This document shows positions 27,614 through 34,191 of a stretch of 64,000 bases of DNA, piece after piece. The DNA is taken from the NCBI GenBank assembly GCA_017656185.1, contig JACDOK010000006.1, positions 17,106 through 81,105 on the forward strand, in the 5' to 3' direction. Below the pieces are notes generated by a model. It was not told where the DNA came from and searched no databases. It worked only from the letters and a program-made list of their open reading frames with translations. Within the stretch, counting starts at the first letter, position 1; every line of letters starts with the position of its first letter. The position numbers and the translations under genes are program-made. This DNA comes from Peptococcaceae bacterium (GTDB lineage: Bacteria; Bacillota; Desulfotomaculia; Desulfotomaculales; JACDOK01).

Positions 27614-28488
27614 ATCACCATTCCTCCTCCATACGGATACCCCAACCATATACCCACTACGGTGAAGAGCATCGCCAAAGCCAGAATTACTCGTGGAGCA
27701 TAAGGCGGCAGGTATTTGACCACGACGGTGCTGAACTGCATTCCGATAATCCAGCCAGCGAACAATACGAGGGCCAGGCTTATATCCACTGACTGATTGA
27801 TCAAGGCGTGTTCTATGGTTGCCATTACACTGGTGGTAAAGACCAAGATCAAACTTGTACCTACTGCCACCAAGACCGGCAGCCGGAAGAGGTAAAGCAA
27901 TACCGGCAGGAAAATAAAGCTCCCGCCCATCCCGTATACACCGGTCAATATCCCACCAATAACGCCCAAACCGGTAACAACAAGTACGTGTACGATATTG
28001 TGCCCTTCCCTGGAGCTTAAGGGTTGGAAGCAGGGCCAGCATCTTTTATCCGGTTTTGGGGGTGCTGATCCTGTGCCTCCCGATTTTACGGTTCCAAGCA
28101 GCATCAGTATTGCCGTTATGCTTAATACAACGGTGTAACCGTATCGCAGGATCAAGTCGAATATCCCCTCCTGCACCAGGTAATGGACAAGTTCCGTACC
28201 AATGGTGCACCCGGTTAAACCGCCAATTACAAATATACCTGCCGTTTTAAAGTCTATGGTGCCCATCCTGCGGTGGGAAAGCACACCCAACCACGAACCC
28301 GCAACAATATGATTGGCCTCGGATGCTACGGCCGTGACCGGCGGAATACCCAGGATGATCAGCAGCGGCGTCGTTAAAAAACCCCCAAGATAACCAAATG
28401 ATCCTACCAGAGCTCCCACCAAACCACCTATTGCTAATAGAAGCGGCACATTTACGGCAATTCCCGCTGCGGTCAAATCCAAATGCAC
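27592..28488 (-). CDS. TSUP (TauE/SafE) family anion exporter
   Basis: About 298 residues, polytopic, with half-repeats GALVGSFGYLGGFLTTPLLIILGIPP and GGILTGVYGMGGSFIFLPVLLYLFRLP. A cytoplasmic loop holds KPDKRCWPCFQPLSSREG, with a CWPC pair not seen in the other three copies. The start is probably the GTG at 28488, properly spaced from AGGAGGG; the ORF-track start at 28530 is too early. It heads an operon driven from the consensus sigma-54 promoter at 28625-28641. Confidence 0.9.
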   Translation of the reverse strand: MHLDLTAAGIAVNVPLLLAIGGLVGALVGSFGYLGGFLTTPLLIILGIPPVTAVASEANHIVAGSWLGVLSHRRMGTIDFKTAGIFVIGGLTGCTIGTELVHYLVQEGIFDLILRYGYTVVLSITAILMLLGTVKSGGTGSAPPKPDKRCWPCFQPLSSREGHNIVHVLVVTGLGVIGGILTGVYGMGGSFIFLPVLLYLFRLPVLVAVGTSLILVFTTSVMATIEHALINQSVDISLALVLFAGWIIGMQFSTVVVKYLPPYAPRVILALAMLFTVVGIWLGYPYGGGMVICDISLP

Positions 28489-28624
28489 AACCATCCCTCC
28501 TGCTAAAGTTGCTGCTGTCGCAAACAGCAAAGCTCATAACCCGTTGTGAGTGGCAGGAAGGACCCCACCCTTCCCGCCACCCGGGAACCAGGAAATACCC
28601 GTGTACCTCTATTAAGTTTTAGGA

Positions 28625-28641
28625 AGCAATTTTCGTGCCAA
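28625..28641 (-). promoter_or_regulatory. Sigma-54 (-24/-12) promoter
   Basis: Minus-strand TTGGCACGAAAATTGCT matches the TGGCACG-N4-TTGCW consensus at every fixed position. Predicted transcript start is near 28613-28616, about 125 bases before the TSUP GTG. It is the only full match I found in the window. Confidence 0.92.
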
Positions 28642-28694
28642 CTCTTACAACAGGCATCATGCTTAGCTTTCGCTTTCCGCGGCGATTTCTATTG

Positions 28695-28712
28695 CTGTAG
28701 CATATGCTACAG
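28695..28712. promoter_or_regulatory. 18-bp palindrome, probable enhancer site for a sigma-54 activator
   Basis: CTGTAGCATATGCTACAG is a perfect palindrome centred about 90 bp upstream of the predicted sigma-54 transcript start, the usual distance for an NtrC-type activator site. Its core AGCATATGCT recurs at 1180 and 37417. Confidence 0.7.
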
Positions 28713-28772
28713 TTTGGGGCATTTTGGGAAGCAAATCCGACAACGGTCGGGTATGTTTGCATAAAAAAAGAA

Positions 28773-28819
28773 ACCCGGTAACTCGGCGTCGTTACTGCAG
28801 GTAAGACGCCTTACCGGGT
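28773..28819 (-). terminator. Terminator of the 31.8-28.9 kb TSUP operon
   Basis: ACCCGGTAA and TTACCGGGT enclose an inner stem (GGCGTC/GACGCC). On the minus strand TTTCTTTTTTT follows. It lies about 90-135 bp past the CBS gene stop. Confidence 0.88.
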
Positions 28820-28908
28820 AACCTTAAGAGTTAACCATAATTACTTTCGGTTAATTATGCAATGCTGTTTCTATAAAAGGGATGTTGGGAGAGACGTAAC
28901 GGCCCTTT

Positions 28909-29385
28909 TTACTGGGTAACGGCTTCAAACCTGTCATTAACCAGTTCATTGAACAGATTGTCGACCGAAACCGTTCCTACCAGCTGTCCCTGGTCTACTA
29001 CCAGTACCGTGCTTACCTTGCGGTCGTTAAAGATATGGGAGACCTTCATCAGGGTATCGTCAGGGTCAACCACCACCGGTGACCGCATAAGGTCCTTGAC
29101 CTTGCGTTCCGCGACGGCACGCCACTGGTCGGTGAAAAGCCCCTCCCAGAAGATTTCCATTTTAATGTCACCTTTCGTATAGGGAGGATCCAGGATATCC
29201 AGCAGGTCATTCCGGTTAAGCATACCTACTACATTATTCCTTTCCTTAATCAGTACCGTAGGATCCTTCCCCTCCCTTATGGCCTGCATAAATGCCGCTA
29301 CCAATTCCTTAACGCTAGTCTCCGGGCTTACCTCCACCAGCAATGACGGTCCCATGATATCGCGCACACGCTTTTCACTTATCAT
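28909..29385 (-). CDS. Paired-CBS-domain protein (FWEGLFT subtype)
   Basis: A 158-residue protein with two CBS motifs (EKRVRDIMGPSLLVEVSPETSVKELV and RKVKDLMRSPVVVDPDDTLMKVS), the central MEIFWEGLFTDQWRAVAE, and no other domain. It is the third member of the local CBS family. GGGGAGGG precedes the ATG. It is the last gene of a TSUP operon, 14 bp after the HTH gene, and is followed by a strong terminator. An adenine-nucleotide-sensing regulator of the TSUP exporter is a reasonable inference. Confidence 0.87.
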   Translation of the reverse strand: MISEKRVRDIMGPSLLVEVSPETSVKELVAAFMQAIREGKDPTVLIKERNNVVGMLNRNDLLDILDPPYTKGDIKMEIFWEGLFTDQWRAVAERKVKDLMRSPVVVDPDDTLMKVSHIFNDRKVSTVLVVDQGQLVGTVSVDNLFNELVNDRFEAVTQ

Positions 29386-29399
29386 TGATATCCCTCCCC

Positions 29400-29801
29400 T
29401 TATTTTATGTTGTAGTTATCAGTGACCCGTACCTCGGAGGGCAGCTGCCTTTTTAATTGCTGTAAAAGTTCCCTCAAGGCCGGGTCATTAATCCGTTCCA
29501 ACCGCCACCAAAGCCATTTATAACGGAGTTCCCACATTGCCTTGGCCTGTTCCAGCCGGTTGATTTTCTGCTGCAAGCGCTTGTTATGGTCCTTCAGTTC
29601 GAGGAGGAGGTGGTCAGCCTGGCCCTGTTTTTGCGTCATCTGCGCCTGCAATAGATCGAGACCAGCACGAATTAGTTTTTTACGCCACTTGTAGTACGTC
29701 TGGCGCTTAATACCATACTTTTGGCAGAGCTCATCGGTCGTAAGATCGCTGTTCATCCCCTCAAGGACCATATTCAGCATTTGCTCCAGGCCGAACTGCA
29801 C
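29400..29801 (-). CDS. Helix-turn-helix and coiled-coil protein resembling transposase OrfA
   Basis: A 133-residue protein. The N-terminal half holds a helix-turn-helix of the transposase type (TTDELCQKYGIKRQTYYKWRKKLIRAG), followed by a long coiled coil (LLLELKDHNKRLQQKINRLEQAKAMWELRYK) and a C-terminal tail. No OrfB/integrase gene is nearby, and the gene is embedded in the TSUP operon with a good GTG start behind AAGGAGGAG. It is more likely a domesticated DNA-binding regulator than an active IS gene. The target is unknown; the local operon is the first guess. Confidence 0.7.
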   Translation of the reverse strand: MQFGLEQMLNMVLEGMNSDLTTDELCQKYGIKRQTYYKWRKKLIRAGLDLLQAQMTQKQGQADHLLLELKDHNKRLQQKINRLEQAKAMWELRYKWLWWRLERINDPALRELLQQLKRQLPSEVRVTDNYNIK

Positions 29802-29834
29802 GTTAAACTCCTCCTTCCCTGAAGATATAGCCCG

Positions 29835-30542
29835 CTATACCTCTTCCTTGTGAGCCGCCTTGCTCATATTGAGTCCGAGCCCTTCGAAGAGGAAGTAGAT
29901 AGCGAACCCCCACCAAACGGTATAGATAATGTAGAACACCAGCATCCCGGTAACCGTACCGGCAAAATCCGAAACCCGTTCCGGTTTGACACCATAGAAG
30001 TTATAAGCCGGTTCGACGGCCCTTTTCACGATTTCATCTACGAAGGATGCCTGCTTGAAAGCCCCCTGCTTTTTCAAGACACTATCTACTTCGTGCAGGG
30101 CCAGCCACCAGTGATACATCGCATCCTTCTTGTGGTAGCCGTACTTCTCGGTCATTATATCACCCTCGTTGTTGAACATCGCATCGGCATCATTTACGAC
30201 GGCCGCTGCAATATTCCCCAGGTCGCCGTTAATCTTAACTTCGCTGCCGCTCGTTTGAACCTGAGCACCAGACTTCTCAAAGAGAACGGCGGCCTTGGCA
30301 GCGTCATCGGTACTGTCCAGCGTTATGGTCACATCAATCACCTGACCGCGATACCCGTCTACTTGTTCCTTAACTTCCGGGATAAAGTAGGTCGACCCCT
30401 TGGCGATCGAATTGAACAACTGATCGGCAAACTGCAGACCGTTCATCCCGTTGAAGACCGGCGAGTAGATCGCTGCCAACACCAGAAAGAACGAGATAGC
30501 CAAAACTAACCCGATGGTAAAGCTGCGCCCGTTCCGTATCAT
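29835..30542 (-). CDS. TSUP-associated two-helix membrane protein
   Basis: A 235-residue protein with an N-terminal helix (FTIGLVLAISFFLVLAAIYSPVF), about 150 extracytoplasmic residues (ADQLFNSIAKGSTYFIPEVKEQVDGY...), and a C-terminal helix (TGMLVFYIIYTVWWGFAIYFLFEGLGL) with a charged end. Three bases separate it from the upstream TSUP gene, so both are likely made together. It fills the same slot as the CHP02186 proteins in the other TSUP operons, yet its sequence looks unrelated. I do not recognise the family; an accessory subunit is inferred. Confidence 0.75.
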   Translation of the reverse strand: MIRNGRSFTIGLVLAISFFLVLAAIYSPVFNGMNGLQFADQLFNSIAKGSTYFIPEVKEQVDGYRGQVIDVTITLDSTDDAAKAAVLFEKSGAQVQTSGSEVKINGDLGNIAAAVVNDADAMFNNEGDIMTEKYGYHKKDAMYHWWLALHEVDSVLKKQGAFKQASFVDEIVKRAVEPAYNFYGVKPERVSDFAGTVTGMLVFYIIYTVWWGFAIYFLFEGLGLNMSKAAHKEEV

Positions 30543-30545
30543 CCT

Positions 30546-31811
30546 CTATACCTCCTCTCTCAACTTGGGTAGGTTCCTGAAGAAGGTACTTATCACCCAC
30601 ACGGCAAAGATGCCGACAATAATGAAGAAGATCCAATTCCCGGCCACCGTCAGAGCGTTCCCTAAACCCGGGCTGACACTGATTACACCAAGCTTGGAGA
30701 GTTTGGACGGCAGCACAAACAGGCGGTTAAGGAACCCGGCTATGATCGCGGTGGCGTAAAAGCCCCGGATGTAGATACCCTTGACAACCTTAGTCGTAAG
30801 GGCCCCCACCTGAATGCCGATCAGCGAGCCAAGGAGCATCCCCATAGCCAGCGTGTAAAAGATGAACCCGTATACGGCGTACTGCGAAATGGAGGCATAA
30901 CCGGCAGTAAAAATGATCTGCAGGATGTCAGTGCCAACCGTGGTGAAGGACGATACCCCGAGGCCGTAAACGAACATCGGGAAGGTGAGGAAGCCGCCAC
31001 CGACACCCATAATCGCGGCTACGAACCCGACGATACCGCCGCAGCCAGCCACGAAGATGGCCGGGATTTTGCGTCCGCCCGGTACGAGGTCCTGGTCAAA
31101 GGTAATCCTGGGCGGAATGTTGCTCGCCTGCAGGCGACCGGCAATACCCGTCACGGCACCGCCTGCTGCCGCTGTTTCATGTGCTGCGGCGGAATCTATT
31201 TTAGCCACACCGGATCTCTGTCTTAAGAAATCAAACAGCGCGTAAAATCCCAGGAAACCGAGCAGCAATACGTAGATAACGCTGATGAAAGTGTCACTGA
31301 GCACGGGGTTACTCATATACAGAGCCCGGTTCAGAATGCCGCCGCCCGACACGCCGATAAAGGAACCGGCCACAAAGGCTACGGCTAAGCCGATCGACAC
31401 GTTGCCCAGCTTTTTGTGCACCGTGGTGCCCATAATAGCTTTGGCAAAGATATGGAACAAGTCGGTACCTACGGCCAGGATACCCTTAACCCCGACGCTC
31501 ATCAGGGCAGGGGTAATGATAAAGCCGCCCCCGGCACCGATACACCCGGTGATCAACCCGGCACACAGGCCGATCAGGATCGACACTAGGAAGATTTTAG
31601 GAGAATAGAAGGCAGGAGCATAGGCCGACTTCCCGCCCAAGATTCCCGGCAGGTCCGCGGCATAACCGATGATTGGAACAAGCAGCGGCGTACAAAGCAC
31701 AAGCAGTAGAAACAGCTTGCGGCGATCCCTTAGAATAGTCAGTGAGGTTTCGTATTCCCACCTGGCATGGGCTCGTGCTGCCGCTTGAAACATTTCATAG
31801 AGCTTTCTCAA
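30546..31811 (-). CDS. TSUP family exporter, long form
   Basis: At 421 residues this is ~110 longer than the other TSUP proteins here. The extra length is an N-terminal cytoplasmic helix (MFQAAARAHARWEYETSLTILRDRRK), an added transmembrane segment (LFLLLVLCTPLLVPIIGYAA) and a longer central loop. The half-repeats are GCIGAGGGFIITPALMSVGVKG and AIMGVGGGFLTFPMFVYGLGVS, each followed by VGTDLxxI as in the family. Substrate is probably sulfite, sulfate or a similar anion. Its leader contains the first copy of the two-hairpin element, so expression may be set by RNA structure. Confidence 0.9.
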   Translation of the reverse strand: MRKLYEMFQAAARAHARWEYETSLTILRDRRKLFLLLVLCTPLLVPIIGYAADLPGILGGKSAYAPAFYSPKIFLVSILIGLCAGLITGCIGAGGGFIITPALMSVGVKGILAVGTDLFHIFAKAIMGTTVHKKLGNVSIGLAVAFVAGSFIGVSGGGILNRALYMSNPVLSDTFISVIYVLLLGFLGFYALFDFLRQRSGVAKIDSAAAHETAAAGGAVTGIAGRLQASNIPPRITFDQDLVPGGRKIPAIFVAGCGGIVGFVAAIMGVGGGFLTFPMFVYGLGVSSFTTVGTDILQIIFTAGYASISQYAVYGFIFYTLAMGMLLGSLIGIQVGALTTKVVKGIYIRGFYATAIIAGFLNRLFVLPSKLSKLGVISVSPGLGNALTVAGNWIFFIIVGIFAVWVISTFFRNLPKLREEV

Positions 31812-31939
31812 CGGTAATACCCCCTTTTAGTTGATTAATCAGTAAGCATTAAGTAATATCGTTTTCGTTTTCAGCGAAACATGCCTTAACATAACCATCC
31901 CAGCTGGTATCACCCCCCTTAAAACGCGGTATATAAAAA

Positions 31940-32027
31940 GGCCGGCTTACCCCCGCCCGGAACCTTCCCCGCGCTTTGAATATCCGAGAGTAGGGGGCAT
32001 GCCGGCCTATCGTTTTTCGATTCGGCC
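31940..32027 (-). ncRNA. Two-hairpin RNA-like element, copy 1
   Basis: On the minus strand GGCCGAATCGAAAAACGATAGGCC is followed by a second stem GGCCGGC...GCCGGCC with inner CCCCC/GGGGG, then TTTTTATA. The middle GGCC can pair with the first or the last one. It lies 21 bp after the 73-residue ORF and 129 bp before the TSUP start. Confidence 0.65.
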
Positions 32028-32048
32028 TTTATTCGTATTGGATTGTCC

Positions 32049-32270
32049 TTAATCCCTATACCTGGCCACGGGCACCGCTTCCGTCAAATCTTTCAAAATA
32101 CTGGCATCATTGTTTCTCTGAGCGGCTATTATTTGCCTGAGCCGGTTACCCTTTATCAATACACAGCGCCCACCCGGTACCATAACGCGATACCATTCAA
32201 TTCCCGGTACCGGGATAATGCGGCAACCCAATGCTTCCAGGCGTTCAAACACCATCCGCATGTCAGTCAT
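32049..32270 (-). CDS. Small conserved-looking protein of unknown function
   Basis: About 73 residues beginning MTDMRMVFERLEALGCRIIPVPGIEWYRVMVPGGRCVLIKGNRLRQIIAAQ. The ORF-track start at 32378 overlaps the DUF2292 gene in another frame; an ATG at 32270 with GGAGGTGATCC in front is much better. It follows the 67-residue DUF2292-type gene by 16 bp and ends just before the first two-hairpin element. I do not recognise it. No signal peptide or membrane helix is visible. Confidence 0.65.
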   Translation of the reverse strand: MTDMRMVFERLEALGCRIIPVPGIEWYRVMVPGGRCVLIKGNRLRQIIAAQRNNDASILKDLTEAVPVARYRD

Positions 32271-32286
32271 GCGGATCACCTCCGGA

Positions 32287-32490
32287 TCAACCCGAGAGAC
32301 GGGGTTTGTGGCGGCGGCTGCCGGCAACCCGCTCTGGCACTTCGTCCTCTTCCAGCTTTCGTGTTTTAATAGCCTCATAAATGACCACGGGCTGCCCGTT
32401 TTCCACCCTGATCTTGACCTCGCCCCAGCCTAACTGCCGGAGGAAAGCTATAAGCTGTCTTTCCCGGTTTGTTAAGTCGCTGATCGACAT
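32287..32490 (-). CDS. DUF2292-type small protein
   Basis: A 67-residue protein: SDLTNRERQLIAFLRQLGWGEVKIRVENGQPVVIYEAIKTRKLEED, with a basic tail. The GWGEVKIRVENGQPV core matches the DUF2292 pattern and is nearly identical to the protein at 33211. The family's role is unknown. It is preceded by the second two-hairpin element and followed closely by another small gene. The repeated pairing with a UspA gene hints at stress or dormancy, which is inference only. Confidence 0.72.
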   Translation of the reverse strand: MSISDLTNRERQLIAFLRQLGWGEVKIRVENGQPVVIYEAIKTRKLEEDEVPERVAGSRRHKPRLSG

Positions 32491-32528
32491 CGCGCCTCAC
32501 GCTCCTCCAGCACTTCAGTGCTGAAAAA

Positions 32529-32591
32529 GGCCGCTACCCTCCCCCTTGGCACACGGGGGAGAATAACGGCCTATCGTTGTTCGATTCAGCC
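32529..32591 (-). ncRNA. Two-hairpin RNA-like element, copy 2
   Basis: Minus-strand GGCTGAATCGAACAACGATAGGCC then GGCCGTTATTCTCCCCC...GGGGGAGGGTAGCGGCC and TTTTTC. It begins 30 bp after the uspA stop and ends 38 bp before the DUF2292 gene start. The loop sequence differs from the other copies, while the stem is kept. Confidence 0.65.
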
Positions 32592-32621
32592 TTTAATATT
32601 TAATTGAGTTAATTAATTAAA

Positions 32622-33074
32622 TTATTTAATGAGGATTACCGGGCACGGCGCCATTTGCAAAACTTTATGACTGACACTACCAAGGAATATTTCCTTTAAA
32701 TTACTCATGCCGCGCGTACCCATCACAATCAGGTCGACACCGTGCTTGCGGGCATACTCGCTGATTTCCTCGGCGGGATTGCCGGCACCGTAATCAGACT
32801 GGACATTAATGCCCTTTTCTTTGAAGACCGCTTCCGCCTGTTCCAAGATACGCTGGCGCTCCTCGGCAAACACTTCCCGAATGTGTTTACCCTGTTCACC
32901 CCAGTCAGCCGCCACCCAGTAGAGACGGCGCGATATATAACTGCGCGGAATGCGGTCAACAGTAAAAACGGTGACTTTACTGTTGGGGTTGAATTTGGCC
33001 AACTCTGCCGCATATTGGGCAGCACGCATGGCACACTCCGACCCGTCAACAGGTACCAAAATGTTGTTAATCAT
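32622..33074 (-). CDS. Universal stress protein, UspA family
   Basis: A 150-residue protein. MINNILVPVDGSECAMRAAQYAAELA is the usual start of the fold, and VMGTRGMSNLKEIFLGSVSHKVL gives the ATP-binding G-2X-G-9X-G-S/T motif, so it belongs to the ATP-binding subgroup. Such proteins help survival under stress or energy limitation. The ATG at 33074 follows GGGAGGTGA and is preferred over 33152. Two-hairpin elements lie both upstream (33135) and downstream (32529) of it. Confidence 0.93.
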   Translation of the reverse strand: MINNILVPVDGSECAMRAAQYAAELAKFNPNSKVTVFTVDRIPRSYISRRLYWVAADWGEQGKHIREVFAEERQRILEQAEAVFKEKGINVQSDYGAGNPAEEISEYARKHGVDLIVMGTRGMSNLKEIFLGSVSHKVLQMAPCPVILIK

Positions 33075-33134
33075 AGGCGTCACCTCCCAATTAAAACTTT
33101 TTTGGTAAGCTTGGTTCAGCCCTTTAATACCAAA

Positions 33135-33199
33135 GGCCGTTACCCTCCCCATTACATCAGTTTGGGAAGAATAACGGCCTATCGTTGTTCGATTCGGCC
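33135..33199 (-). ncRNA. Two-hairpin RNA-like element, copy 3
   Basis: Minus-strand GGCCGAATCGAACAACGATAGGCC then GGCCGTTATTCTTCCC...GGGGAGGGTAACGGCC with a perfect 8-bp outer stem; only TTT follows. It starts 11 bp after the DUF2292 stop at 33211 and ends 60 bp before the uspA start. Confidence 0.65.
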
Positions 33200-33210
33200 C
33201 GTTTTCAATT

Positions 33211-33444
33211 TTATCTCAGGCATATCTCTGCCACTTCCTGAAGCGGCTTGATTACTATTCCTTTCCGGTCTTTCCGGTTGCTGCCAGGTTTTTCCTCCAG
33301 GCGCACGGTACGGATAGCTTCGTAAACCACTACCGGTTGACCGTTCTCGACTCTTAGTTTGACCTCGCCCCAACCCATTTGGCGCAGAAAATATATTAGC
33401 TTTTTTTCCCGGCTTGTTAGATTGAAAGGACCTCGCTCATCCAC
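33211..33444 (-). CDS. DUF2292-type small protein
   Basis: A 77-residue paralogue of the protein at 32287: FNLTSREKKLIYFLRQMGWGEVKLRVENGQPVVVYEAIRTVRLEEKPG, with its own C-terminal extension (KGIVIKPLQEVAEICLR). I take the GTG at 33444, preceded by GGAAGGGGTGG, over the ATG at 33471. It is followed 11 bp downstream by the third two-hairpin element and then uspA. The paralogues suggest a duplicated cassette of RNA element plus small gene. Biological role unknown. Confidence 0.72.
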   Translation of the reverse strand: MDERGPFNLTSREKKLIYFLRQMGWGEVKLRVENGQPVVVYEAIRTVRLEEKPGSNRKDRKGIVIKPLQEVAEICLR

Positions 33445-33812
33445 GGTGCCACCCCTTCCAAGGAGGTTCATCTATCGTGGTTATGGTCATAGTCAAGGTG
33501 CTTATCTATATAATTGATTAGCCCTGGTGACGCTTGTTTTTAGGATTTGACCCTTTACGAAGGGCTTTGCAACTGTGGTGATAGCAATTTGTTGTCACTA
33601 CTACGTGATTGTCGTAACGTTCACAAGTGTCCTTATAAATACTTCTTTTTCCGGGACAACCAGCCTCTTTTAACCTTCCATGTCTGCCTCCTGCTTTTGT
33701 TGGGTTCAACGTACCAAAACCCTGTAATGATGTCAATACCTTTTTTAAAAAAATATTCATTATGAAAAATTTTATATTGGTTGTTAAATTTCCGGCACCT
33801 GGTACTTGTACC
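33445..33812. other. Intergenic region with TTGTCACTAC site
   Basis: About 370 bp with no supported gene. It contains TTGTCACTAC (33592-33601, plus) and nearby TTCACAAGTGT, the same neighbours as at 16206-16223. A small CCCTTTACGAAGGG stem sits at 33551-33564. Confidence 0.5.
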
Positions 33813-34190
33813 CTACTCGTCCTCTTTATTAACCACCATTCTTTTCACCGTGGCACGCAGCTCAGCTACACTAAAGGGCTTGATTATATATCCCGTTGCG
33901 CCTTTGGAAATTGCTGCGGAGGCTACATCGATGCTGCCATGGCCGGTGATGAGGATCAGCGGTACCTGGGCATCAACCTGCCTGACTCTCCGTACCACTT
34001 CCAGTCCGTCCATGTCCGGCATTTTTAAATCCACCAACACCGCTGCCGGCTTTTCATTAAAAAACAATTCCAGTCCCTCACGCCCCCCACCGGCGGTCAC
34101 CGGTATAAAACCTTCCTGTTCCATGGCCTTGGCGAGGACCCAGCGCATCTCTTCCTCATCATCGATGATTAAAATCTTAGGCTCTGCCAT
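33813..34190 (-). CDS. Single-domain response regulator (CheY-like)
   Basis: A 125-residue receiver domain with no output domain: KILIIDDEEEMRWVLAKAME, phosphoacceptor Asp in AVLVDLKMPDMDG, the conserved threonine in LILITGHG, and the lysine in GYIIKPFS. The sequence is close to the receiver of the sigma-54 regulator at 24681, suggesting loss of the AAA+ and HTH parts or a phosphate-relay role. The ATG at 34190 follows AAAGGAGATGGG. It lies one base after the sensor-kinase gene, so the two form a pair. Confidence 0.9.
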   Translation of the reverse strand: MAEPKILIIDDEEEMRWVLAKAMEQEGFIPVTAGGGREGLELFFNEKPAAVLVDLKMPDMDGLEVVRRVRQVDAQVPLILITGHGSIDVASAAISKGATGYIIKPFSVAELRATVKRMVVNKEDE

Positions 34191-34191
34191 T

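Noticed and set aside
27614-28042. N-terminal 143 codons of the listed ORF 26816-28042
   Set aside because: They read the TSUP gene in the wrong frame. The real gene begins at the TTG at 27613 behind GGAGGAGG.
32505-32525. CAGCACTTCAGTGCTG as another copy of the CCCAGCACTCAG element
   Set aside because: It is a short local palindrome lacking the CCCA/TGGG ends and the longer spacing.
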